DNA from: Clostridia bacterium
GTDB lineage: Bacteria > Bacillota_A > Clostridia > Oscillospirales > CAG-272
Length of the DNA: 5,249 nucleotides
Direction: 5' to 3'
Assembly: GCA_017652965.1 (NCBI GenBank)
Contig: JAGBZZ010000250.1
Span: forward strand, 1-5,249
Shown here: positions 1-5,109 of the stretch, one piece after another
Numbering within the stretch: position 1 is the first letter of the stretch
Layout: each line of letters starts with the position of its first letter
Translations under genes and position numbers: made by a program
Notes under the pieces: model-generated
The model's input: only the letters and a program-made list of their open reading frames with translations
What the model was told of the DNA's origin: nothing
Databases searched by the model: none

Positions 1-18
1 AGTCATGTTTCTGTCTCT

Positions 19-55
19 TTGACAAAAGGATACACCCTTTCCGCATCCTTGTCAA
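19..55. repeat. Imperfect inverted repeat overlapping a possible leftward promoter
   Basis: The left arm TTGACAAAAGGAT (19-31) and the right arm ATCCTTGTCAA (45-55) are reverse complements apart from two extra A residues in the left arm, with 13 bases between them. It could be a two-half-site operator or an RNA stem-loop. No T-run follows directly, so it is a poor terminator candidate. The arms contain the -35 and most of the -10 of the leftward promoter described separately, which makes an operator role plausible. This is inference from symmetry only. Confidence 0.4.
27..55 (-). promoter_or_regulatory. Candidate leftward sigma-A promoter
   Basis: On the minus strand a perfect -35 TTGACA (55-50) is followed after exactly 17 bases by TATCCT (32-27), a 4/6 match to TATAAT. 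It would drive a gene lying to the left of the window, which cannot be seen. The perfect -35 and ideal spacing support the call; the weak -10 and the missing downstream gene limit it. Confidence 0.35.
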
Positions 56-140
56 TAGAAAACCGTTTTTTCGTAAGGGAATACAGGAAAATTCCAAGGG
101 ATGGCGGCTTGCCGTTTCGCTTGGGACATACGCAAAAGAG

Positions 141-176
141 AAAAGCCCCGGTGACCGCAGTCATCGGGGCTTTTTT
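141..176. terminator. Intrinsic terminator ending the Fe-S operon, possibly bidirectional
   Basis: The arms at 141-154 and 161-174 pair over 14 bases (core GCCCCGGTGA / TCATCGGGGC) around a 6-base loop, with A4 on one side and T6 on the other. It starts three bases beyond the stop codon of the leftward U32-like gene, so it should end that operon. Read leftward, the stem has one A-C mismatch and is followed by TTTTCTCTTTTG. Read rightward, the same position is a G-U wobble and the T6 run is better, so it may also stop transcription coming from the left. Confidence 0.85.
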
Positions 177-178
177 GG

Positions 179-1204
179 TCATTCCATTTTTACAAGGGCC
201 GCCTCGTATGCGCGGCGGCAATAGTCGCAGGTATGGCACTGCTTGTCGCAGGCCGTCACGCGTGCAAAGAAGTCCTTCGGCATGCGCGTGTTATCGATGA
301 CGTACGGCGCAAAGATATCGCCATAGCCCGGCTCGCACAGGTCAAGGAGATTGCCCGAAAATTTCTCTCTTGCATAGGCGGAAATGACAAGCCCCGGGTG
401 CGCGTGGGTCCTGGTGGCAAGCTTGACGCCCGCCACAAGCCCCTCGTAGCATTTGACATCCTCGGGGCGCACCCAGCTGCCCTGCAAAAAAGCATGGCGG
501 TTCTCGGGGCGGTTTAGGTATTTTTTGCAGGTCAGCGGCTCAAAGCCGCGGACGTTCCGCATGGCCTCGATATCCGCCTCATGCGCGACGAGATTGTCAT
601 GGAAGATATGCCCGGTGCAGAAGTTTAAGCACCCGCTGTTAGCCAGTATAAAAAGCTCCTTACCGCGATCTCGGCAGGCCTCGCTCATCCGCCGCACCGT
701 GGCAAGATCGCGGTTGTATTCCCGCTGCAGATAAAAGGAGTCAAAAAGCTCGCCGAGATAGTCGATCCCCTTGACCGTGCCGATGCTCATGTTGACCGAG
801 GCACGCACGCGGGTATCGGGAAAATGCTTCCTGACGCACGCGGCAATAAAGGGAGAGGCGGTGGTCACCACGTCCACGCCGCCCGTGCGGGCATAGAGAT
901 GATCGATCACCGAAAGGATGCGGCCGGAAAGCCGCTCGGAGAGTGCCTCCCCACCGTAGCAGTTGGCGTTCAGGAGGAGATCCAGCCGCACGCCGCGCTC
1001 CCGTATGGCCGCAAGCTCGGCCTCCATGCGCTCTTGCACCGTAAAGTCCACGTATCCGCCGTCGTATCCGACCGGGCCGCGCCCCGAGGGGGTGTTGACC
1101 CAGGAAAAGAAGATCTCGTCAATGCGGGAAAGGTAGGGTTCTATCACCTGTGTGAAGGTGGGCCCGCCCTCCTTTGGGGGTTGATATCCGACCAAAAAGT
1201 TCAT
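179..1204 (-). CDS. Peptidase U32-like protein with cysteine clusters (putative [4Fe-4S] protein)
   Basis: A 341-residue protein with no signal peptide or membrane segment, so cytoplasmic. I recognise it as a divergent member of the U32 'collagenase-like' superfamily, a TIM-barrel fold. The clues are a central NSGCLNFCTGH motif (residues 190-199, Cys192 and Cys196), Cys226 shortly after, and the segment GSWVRPEDVKCYE followed by GVKLATR (242-265), a pattern I know from U32-like proteins. The C-terminus ends with C-x3-C-x2-C-x2-C (Cys319, 323, 326, 329), which looks like metal or Fe-S ligands. Several characterised U32 members (UbiU, UbiV, TrhP, RlhA) act in oxygen-independent hydroxylation, and UbiU/UbiV carry a [4Fe-4S] cluster. 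True protease activity is doubtful. ATG at 1204 was chosen because it lies 4 bp after the stop of the upstream gene; a longer reading up to 1315 would overlap that gene by more than 100 bases. The nearest AGGAG is about 16 bases upstream, so translation probably relies on coupling. The substrate is unknown. Confidence 0.82.
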   Translation of the reverse strand: MNFLVGYQPPKEGGPTFTQVIEPYLSRIDEIFFSWVNTPSGRGPVGYDGGYVDFTVQERMEAELAAIRERGVRLDLLLNANCYGGEALSERLSGRILSVIDHLYARTGGVDVVTTASPFIAACVRKHFPDTRVRASVNMSIGTVKGIDYLGELFDSFYLQREYNRDLATVRRMSEACRDRGKELFILANSGCLNFCTGHIFHDNLVAHEADIEAMRNVRGFEPLTCKKYLNRPENRHAFLQGSWVRPEDVKCYEGLVAGVKLATRTHAHPGLVISAYAREKFSGNLLDLCEPGYGDIFAPYVIDNTRMPKDFFARVTACDKQCHTCDYCRRAYEAALVKME

Positions 1205-1208
1205 AGGC

Positions 1209-2234
1209 TTATTCTTCGTTCTCCTCGGCGGCGGCGTCCCCCTCCACAAAGGCGCGGCGCATCTCGGGGGTGATCCGCCAGGGCTTTGTGCCCTTTTCGC
1301 GGAAGCGGTTGACAAAGCCGCGCGTCAGCACCCCGCGCTCCTCAAGGTGGGCATAGCACTCGCGCATACAGCCGCGTGCCCCCTCAATGACCGGGTTATT
1401 CCCGCCGTAGCCGGGGATACCGACCATCGAGCGAAGCACGGGTGCGCCGTGGTAGGTCTCGGGGACGGTAGAAAGATCGGCGTCCTTGCGGAGAAAGGGG
1501 TTGTATTCCTCGCTGGCGCCCATATAGGCGACCGAGCATTTCTGCCAGTCAAGCTTCCCCCACTCGATCCTGTGTCCCGCCACGGTGATCGACTCGGTCT
1601 CGGTCATGGAGATGGCCTTGCCCGAGCAGGCCTTGGCACAGCGCATGCATCTGTCGCAAAGCTTGCCCTCGTAGATCGGGTCGGGCTCAAGGGGGGCATC
1701 GGTCAGAAGCACGACAAATCTCTGAAAGGGGCCGAACTCGGGGGTCAAAAAGACCTTGGAATAGCCAAACTCACCAAGCCCTGCGGCAAAGGCCGCCACG
1801 CGGAAGTCCACCACGATATCCGGGCTCGGGAGGCCCTCTCTCACAGACATCGAGAAGTCGGGGTCGTGCTTTTGTGTCGCAAAGCGCACACTGCTGGCGT
1901 GATAGAGGTTGGGGACGGGGGCGGCCTCATAGCCAAAGTCCTCGATGTAACAGCAAAGCTCACGAAGCGCCAGGGGAGAGACGATCGTATTGATGTTGGC
2001 ATATCCCATGCCGTTGTACGCCTCGAAATAGGTTCCCTCCTCAATACCGCGGAAGTATCCGCGAGGAATGCGGAAGGCCAGAACGATGCAGGCCTTGGCA
2101 CGCGGCATGATGTAGCGGGGGTCCTGCTGCTTGGGCGCCCCCTCAAAGCGATCCATAGAGGCTATGCCGCAAAGGTCGGCACCGATGCTTTTGGCATAGT
2201 CCTTGACCATTTGCGCCGTAAGACGGTTATCCAT
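1209..2234 (-). CDS. QueG/reductive-dehalogenase-like double [4Fe-4S] protein
   Basis: A 341-residue cytoplasmic protein related to epoxyqueuosine reductase QueG and to the reductive dehalogenase core. The N-terminal half has the family layout: an SIGADLCGIAS start (16-26), RAKACIVLAFRIPRG (45-59), then VVDFRVAAFAAGLGEFGYSK (141-160), where Asp143 matches the position of QueG's catalytic Asp and AGLGEFG parallels its AGLGWIGK, then LTPEFGPFQRF. The ferredoxin-like part has C-x2-C-x2-C-x3-C (Cys193, 196, 199, 203), Cys233, and GCMREC (Cys289, 293). That makes seven ligand cysteines where QueG has eight, and the usual Pro after the fourth Cys is Ser204. It is therefore probably a paralogous oxidoreductase, not QueG itself; cobalamin binding is possible but not shown. 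ATG at 2234 was chosen because AGGAG lies 7 bases upstream, whereas the ATG at 2249 overlaps that site. It is first in an operon with the U32-like gene and divergent from an AraC-type regulator. Confidence 0.87.
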   Translation of the reverse strand: MDNRLTAQMVKDYAKSIGADLCGIASMDRFEGAPKQQDPRYIMPRAKACIVLAFRIPRGYFRGIEEGTYFEAYNGMGYANINTIVSPLALRELCCYIEDFGYEAAPVPNLYHASSVRFATQKHDPDFSMSVREGLPSPDIVVDFRVAAFAAGLGEFGYSKVFLTPEFGPFQRFVVLLTDAPLEPDPIYEGKLCDRCMRCAKACSGKAISMTETESITVAGHRIEWGKLDWQKCSVAYMGASEEYNPFLRKDADLSTVPETYHGAPVLRSMVGIPGYGGNNPVIEGARGCMRECYAHLEERGVLTRGFVNRFREKGTKPWRITPEMRRAFVEGDAAAEENEE

Positions 2235-2240
2235 AATAAA

Positions 2241-2246
2241 GCTCCT
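2241..2246 (-). promoter_or_regulatory. Ribosome binding site that sets the QueG-like start
   Basis: The minus strand reads GAGGAGC followed by CTTTATT and ATG at 2234, giving a 7-base spacer. The in-frame ATG at 2249 would place this site inside the coding sequence, so 2234 is the better start. Confidence 0.8.
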
Positions 2247-2267
2247 CACAGTAATGAACTTAATTGA

Positions 2268-2296
2268 ATTATAGTATATACCCGCGGTAATGTAAA
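2268..2296 (-). promoter_or_regulatory. Promoter of the QueG-like/U32-like operon
   Basis: On the minus strand the -35 is TTTACA (2296-2291), the spacer is 17 bases, and the -10 is a perfect TATAAT (2273-2268). Transcription would begin near 2261, giving a leader of about 26 bases before the ATG at 2234. The -35 lies between the arms of an inverted repeat, consistent with regulation by the divergent AraC-type protein. Confidence 0.8.
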
Positions 2297-2309
2297 TGGA
2301 TTATTCGGG
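2281..2309. promoter_or_regulatory. Candidate operator: imperfect inverted repeat between divergent promoters
   Basis: The left half CCCGCGGTAAT (2281-2291) and right half ATTATTCGGG (2300-2309) share outer CCCG/CGGG and inner TAAT/ATTA symmetry, with a one-base difference in arm length. It overlaps the operon's -35 and ends about 9 bases before the weak -35 of the regulator gene. This is the natural place for a regulator binding site. Whether the AraC-type protein binds it is inference, since that family often uses direct repeats. Confidence 0.45.
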
Positions 2310-2317
2310 AAAAGATA

Positions 2318-2346
2318 TGGACTTTTATGACCCTTTGTGGTATAAT
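2318..2346 (+). promoter_or_regulatory. Extended -10 promoter of the AraC-type regulator gene
   Basis: A perfect TATAAT (2341-2346) is preceded by TGG (2338-2340), giving the TGn extended -10 element. The -35 at 17 bp spacing is poor (TGGACT, 2318-2323), as is common for extended -10 promoters. Transcription would start near 2353, about 25 bases before the GTG at 2378. This excludes the upstream in-frame ATG at 2327 as the start. Confidence 0.78.
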
Positions 2347-2363
2347 GCCATTGATAGCAAGGC

Positions 2364-2370
2364 AAGGAGG
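2364..2370 (+). promoter_or_regulatory. Ribosome binding site that sets the GTG start of the AraC-type gene
   Basis: AAGGAGG is close to a perfect anti-16S match and lies 7 bases before GTG 2378. No other start in this frame has a comparable site. Confidence 0.85.
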
Positions 2371-2377
2371 CAAGAGC

Positions 2378-3205
2378 GTGAAGGATACGACCGTGTTTGA
2401 AAAGAATTCCGACCTGCAGGAAAACGCCGATATAGGAATGTACCACTGCGGAAAGAGAGTGCTTTCCGAAAACCACGTTTACGGGCCGCAGATCCGCAAT
2501 TATTATCTGTTTGTGCTTGTCAACAAGGGGGAAGCCGACCTCTACCATAAAAGCGGAACGAGGAAGCTTTGCGAGCACGATATGCTTGTGATGTGCCCCG
2601 ACGAAAAGATTCATTATGCCGCGAAGACCGCGTGGAGCATCCAATGGGTCGGGCTATATGGACAAACCGTAAAAAGGTATATGCAAATGCTTTCGATAAG
2701 CGGTGACGATCCGATCATTCATATAGAACGCTACTATGAAATGGAGCAGCTGTTTGAGGAGCTGTACCGCTTGGCAGATGCAAGAACAGAGCACCTCAAA
2801 TGCAGGCAGATCGCACTGATATACAAGTTTTTCTCCATCCTGCTTGAAAATTCGGCAAAAAAAGCTCTTGGCGATATTGCAGGCAGCGCACAAAAGATCA
2901 TAGACTACAACTTCACTAGAGAGATCACGGTCGGCGAGGTCGCCGCCACGCTGCGCGTAGACCCCGCCTATCTGACAAGAAGGTTTACGCGAAAATACGG
3001 CCTTTCCCCCAAGGAATACGCTTTGGAAAAAAGAATAGCGCACGCGAAGCGGCTGTTGAGGGAGACGGATGCCACGGTGGGGGAGGTTTCGGTGTCGGTC
3101 GGGTATGCGGATCAGCTCTACTTTTCGCGCATTTTTAAAAAGAAGGTGGGCATGTCGCCGCTTGCCTACCGAAACGCCGGGGCGCAGAAAAACCGAAGGC
3201 AATAG
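2378..3205 (+). CDS. AraC/XylS-family transcriptional regulator with N-terminal cupin-like domain
   Basis: A 275-residue regulator. Residues of about 10-100 resemble the cupin-type sensing domain (NYYLFVLVNKGEADL, then a strand-rich part with HDMLVMCPDEKIHY), and about 115-165 is a helical linker. The C-terminal third is the double helix-turn-helix DNA-binding domain. The first HTH is about 183-214 (ITVGEVAATLRVDPAYLTRRF then YGLSPKEY); the second is about 233-265 (VGYADQLYFSRIFKKKVGMSP), carrying the family signature F-x-R-x-F-K-K-x-x-G-x-S-P. The ligand is unknown; family members with this layout usually sense sugars or small metabolites. GTG at 2378 was chosen because AAGGAGG sits 7 bases upstream; the ATG at 2327 lies upstream of the -10 box. 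It is divergent from the Fe-S operon and upstream of the GH3 gene, so both are candidate targets. Its GC content appears lower than that of its neighbours. Confidence 0.93.
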   Translation: MKDTTVFEKNSDLQENADIGMYHCGKRVLSENHVYGPQIRNYYLFVLVNKGEADLYHKSGTRKLCEHDMLVMCPDEKIHYAAKTAWSIQWVGLYGQTVKRYMQMLSISGDDPIIHIERYYEMEQLFEELYRLADARTEHLKCRQIALIYKFFSILLENSAKKALGDIAGSAQKIIDYNFTREITVGEVAATLRVDPAYLTRRFTRKYGLSPKEYALEKRIAHAKRLLRETDATVGEVSVSVGYADQLYFSRIFKKKVGMSPLAYRNAGAQKNRRQ

Positions 3206-3270
3206 CCTCGGCGAGAGCAAATTATCCGGCGGTATATACGAAATGAAAATATTTGTCGGTTTTTTCTCTT

Positions 3271-3293
3271 CCCCCTTGCAAGGAGGAAGGGGG
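3271..3293. repeat. GC-rich inverted repeat over the GH3 promoter
   Basis: CCCCCTT (3271-3277) pairs with AAGGGGG (3287-3293) around a 9-base loop; a second perfect palindrome CCTTGCAAGG (3274-3283) sits inside it. The repeat covers the -35 and most of the spacer of the GH3 promoter, so it may be an operator. It might also serve as a weak terminator for the AraC-type gene, although the following TTTGTTAT is a poor T-tract. Apart from this, the promoter and the RBS, I see no gene in 3206-3335. Confidence 0.5.
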
Positions 3294-3304
3294 TTTGTTA
3301 TAAT
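3276..3304 (+). promoter_or_regulatory. Extended -10 promoter of the GH3 gene
   Basis: A perfect TATAAT (3299-3304) is preceded by TGT (3296-3298), an extended -10. At 17 bp spacing lies TTGCAA (3276-3281), a 4/6 match to the -35. The start of transcription would be near 3311, with AGGAG at 3324-3328 and the ATG at 3336. The GH3 gene thus has its own promoter even if readthrough from the regulator also occurs. Confidence 0.75.
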
Positions 3305-3335
3305 GAGAGCAACGATTCGATAAAGGAGTGCTGTT

Positions 3336-5033
3336 ATGCTGACGATCGAGCAAATGACTCCCGAGCAGAAGATAGGGCGCGTGATATGCTTCCGCCGTGT
3401 GCAATATCCCGACGACCTTGCCTTTACGCTTGAGATGATACGCAAGGAGGCCGTGGGATGCGTGCAGGTCGGCCATGGGCCCGAGGCCGTTGCCAAAATC
3501 AAGCTTCTGCGTGAGGCCGCCGACTATCCCCTGCTTATCATCAACGATATGGAGCGCGGCTACCCCGCCTCGGGACTGCCGCCCATCCCCACCATCTCGC
3601 TCGCCGCCACGGGCAACCCGGAATACGTCCGTCTTTTTGCCGCCGCCATCGCCAAAAATGCGCGTGCCGACGGCTGGTCGGGGGCGTGGTCACCCGTCGT
3701 TGACATTATGCACTCGGACAAGGAGCCTCTTTCCGCCTCGCGCAAGGCGGGCGATACTCCGGAGACGGTCACCGACTTTGGCCGTGAGTTTCTGAAGGCC
3801 TTCAACTCCTATCACTTTCAGAGCGCCTGTAAGCACTTCCCGGGTGGCAAGGGGGCGCCCCATCTTGCGGGGATCGACGGGCATATGGCCAAGGGCTACA
3901 GCCCGGCCACCGCAGAGGAGCTCGTCAGCACCACCCTTCTCCCCTACAAGCGCCTTTATGACGAGGGGCTTTTACGCGGCGTAATGATCGGGCACGGTCG
4001 CTACCCGAAGATCGACCCCGTATACCCTGCCTCCCTGTCGAAAAAAATCATCTCTCTTTTGCGCGATACCGGCTTTAACGGCGTGCTGTTCACCGATTCC
4101 TTTGCCATGATGTCGATTTTGCAGGAGTTTGGCGAGGAGGAGGCCATGGTGCTTGCCCTCAACGCAGGCAACGATATCCTTCTGCCGAACTACCGCACCC
4201 CCACAAGAAAGGTCTACGATGCCCTCCTCAAGGCCTACTATGACGGGCGTATTGAGGATGCCCGCCTCGACGAGGCCGTCCGCCGCGTGATGGCGGCCGA
4301 GCGTTGGTGCGCAGAGGAGCCCGAGGCACCGATGCCCGTGCCCGAGAACATTGCCGAGGTGATGGAGAACGTGGCGCGCGATTGCATCACCGCCGTCTGC
4401 GCCGAGGGCGTCCCCACCGCCATCGACACCGAGGCGCGCCGTCTTTTCGTGGTATTGACGCCGATGGGGCATGAGCTTGGCGCTCCCGCCATGGAGATCA
4501 GCCACAATGCCTACTACGATCCCGATCGTGTGGCGGCCGCCATCCGCGAAAGATTCCCGAATGCCGAGATCACCTCGCTTGCCGAGTACGCCACCTCGCA
4601 AAATAACGACAGGGTGCTGACCGCCGCAGCGGGGCACGATAAGGTCGTGTTCGTTTCCTTCTGCGATTCGGCCGCCTATCTCGGCACCGACTGTCTTACG
4701 CGCCGCGCCGAGAGCGTGTCGTGGCGCTGGAGCTTGCGGGTGTACTGGAAGCACACGTCCACTTCGGCAACCCCTTGGCGATGCGCTTTTTGCCGAGGAC
4801 GGCACGCCGCATCTACGGCTACCACATTCCCTCCTCGCAGATCTATGCGTTTGATGTGCTGGCAGGGCGCTACCCCGCCAAGGGAAGGATGCCTTTTCCC
4901 ACGCTGGAGAGCTACGCGGATCTGGAAGAGGATCGCGTTTTTAACGGCAAGATCGGGCTGCTCCGTGGCATCCCGCGACAGCAAAGCCCCGATGACGATG
5001 CTCATCGGGGCTTTCGCTTATGGAGGGGTGTAA
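3336..5033 (+). CDS. Glycoside hydrolase family 3 (NagZ/beta-N-acetylhexosaminidase-like), frameshifted at the C-terminus
   Basis: A cytoplasmic GH3 enzyme with no signal peptide, expected to release terminal beta-N-acetylhexosamine, perhaps from peptidoglycan fragments. The catalytic TIM barrel is about 1-330. It includes LLIINDMERG (66-75), the family motif KHFPGGKG (166-173), an Asp181-x-His183 pair placed like the NagZ acid/base dyad loop, and GVLFTDSFAM (249-258) with Asp254 as the expected nucleophile. About 360-461 begins the second alpha/beta domain (KVVFVSFCDSAAYLG). After Val461 (codon 4716) the literal frame becomes arginine-, serine- and cysteine-rich nonsense to a stop at 5031-5033. 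The true C-terminal sequence continues in the next frame (separate entry), so one base is apparently missing here. ATG at 3336 has AGGAG 7 bases upstream and its own promoter. The catalytic domain is intact. Substrate specificity is inferred from the family. The break may be a real mutation or a sequencing/assembly error. Confidence 0.85.
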   Translation: MLTIEQMTPEQKIGRVICFRRVQYPDDLAFTLEMIRKEAVGCVQVGHGPEAVAKIKLLREAADYPLLIINDMERGYPASGLPPIPTISLAATGNPEYVRLFAAAIAKNARADGWSGAWSPVVDIMHSDKEPLSASRKAGDTPETVTDFGREFLKAFNSYHFQSACKHFPGGKGAPHLAGIDGHMAKGYSPATAEELVSTTLLPYKRLYDEGLLRGVMIGHGRYPKIDPVYPASLSKKIISLLRDTGFNGVLFTDSFAMMSILQEFGEEEAMVLALNAGNDILLPNYRTPTRKVYDALLKAYYDGRIEDARLDEAVRRVMAAERWCAEEPEAPMPVPENIAEVMENVARDCITAVCAEGVPTAIDTEARRLFVVLTPMGHELGAPAMEISHNAYYDPDRVAAAIRERFPNAEITSLAEYATSQNNDRVLTAAAGHDKVVFVSFCDSAAYLGTDCLTRRAESVSWRWSLRVYWKHTSTSATPWRCAFCRGRHAASTATTFPPRRSMRLMCWQGATPPREGCLFPRWRATRIWKRIAFLTARSGCSVASRDSKAPMTMLIGAFAYGGV

Positions 5034-5050
5034 CGGAAATCGAACCTTGA
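4716..5050 (+). pseudogene. Out-of-frame C-terminal part of the GH3 gene
   Basis: In the frame of 4721, the translation reads ALELAGVLEAHVHFGNPLA, then RRIYGYHIPSSQIYAFDVLAG and GRYPAKGRMPF. The VHFGNPLA strand and the FDVLAG...GRMPF ending are typical of the GH3 C-terminal domain, and they continue the upstream frame exactly where that frame turns to nonsense. Adding one base between 4716 and 4721 joins them as RRAESV-VVALELAG. No slippery heptamer is visible, so programmed frameshifting is unlikely. The first in-frame stop (5048-5050) lies beyond the terminator hairpin, so the natural C-terminus may also be disturbed: a sixth T in the T5 run at 4938-4942 would give a stop directly after DRVF. 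Confidence 0.8.
4983..5014. terminator. Stem-loop terminator after the GH3 gene
   Basis: AAAGCCCCGATGA (4983-4995) and TCATCGGGGCTTT (5002-5014) form a perfect 13-bp stem with a 6-base loop. The T-tract is short (TTTCGCTT), so termination efficiency is uncertain. It lies between the rightward GH3 gene and the leftward gene at the right edge, and may serve both. The right arm is identical to that of the terminator at 161-173. Confidence 0.75.
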
Positions 5051-5086
5051 GTGGCGACCCATTCCCAAGCTAAATCGAACCCTTGA
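5037..5086. repeat. Short imperfect direct repeat at the composition boundary
   Basis: AAATCGAACCTTGA (5037-5050) recurs as AAATCGAACCCTTGA (5072-5086), differing by one inserted C. The reverse strand of each reads GGTTCGATTT, like a tRNA T-loop, and the first is followed on that strand by ACACCCCTCCA, resembling an acceptor end. No complete tRNA can be folded. It could be a remnant of an integration site, which is inference. Otherwise nothing recognisable lies in 5051-5109. Confidence 0.4.
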
Positions 5087-5109
5087 AATGCTCGATAATT
5101 TGGAATTGG

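Noticed and set aside
3..300. Short open frames on both strands across the left edge and terminator
   Set aside because: They read through the terminator hairpin and into the U32-like gene, and have no RBS or protein-like composition.
1205..1315. N-terminal extension of the U32-like protein
   Set aside because: It overlaps the end of the QueG-like gene and is a Pro/Arg-rich shadow sequence; ATG 1204 begins the family-like sequence.
1347..2267. Long rightward open frame (306 codons) opposite the QueG-like gene
   Set aside because: It is antisense to a well-supported gene, rich in Gly, His and Ala from reversed GC-rich codons, with no recognisable domain and no RBS.
2327..2377. Upstream ATG extension of the AraC-type protein by 17 residues
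   Set aside because: The ATG lies before the -10 box and has no RBS; GTG 2378 has a near-perfect RBS.
3206..3270. Intrinsic terminator of the AraC-type gene before the T6 run near 3260
   Set aside because: I could not find a stable stem directly upstream of the T-run; only weak AAAT/ATTT pairing is present.
2654..3502. Leftward open frame spanning the AraC-type gene end and the GH3 start
   Set aside because: It crosses two promoters and two genes, and its composition is that of a shadow frame.
4700..4730. Programmed -1 ribosomal frameshifting in the GH3 gene
   Set aside because: No X-XXY-YYZ slippery heptamer or adjacent strong stem-loop is visible at the crossover.
3972..4805. Long leftward open frame opposite the GH3 gene
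   Set aside because: It is a mirror of the GH3 coding frame in GC-rich DNA, without family features or start signals.
5015..5060. Complete tRNA or tmRNA 3' end on the minus strand
   Set aside because: The T-stem does not pair properly and no matching acceptor 5' half, D-arm or anticodon arm can be found.
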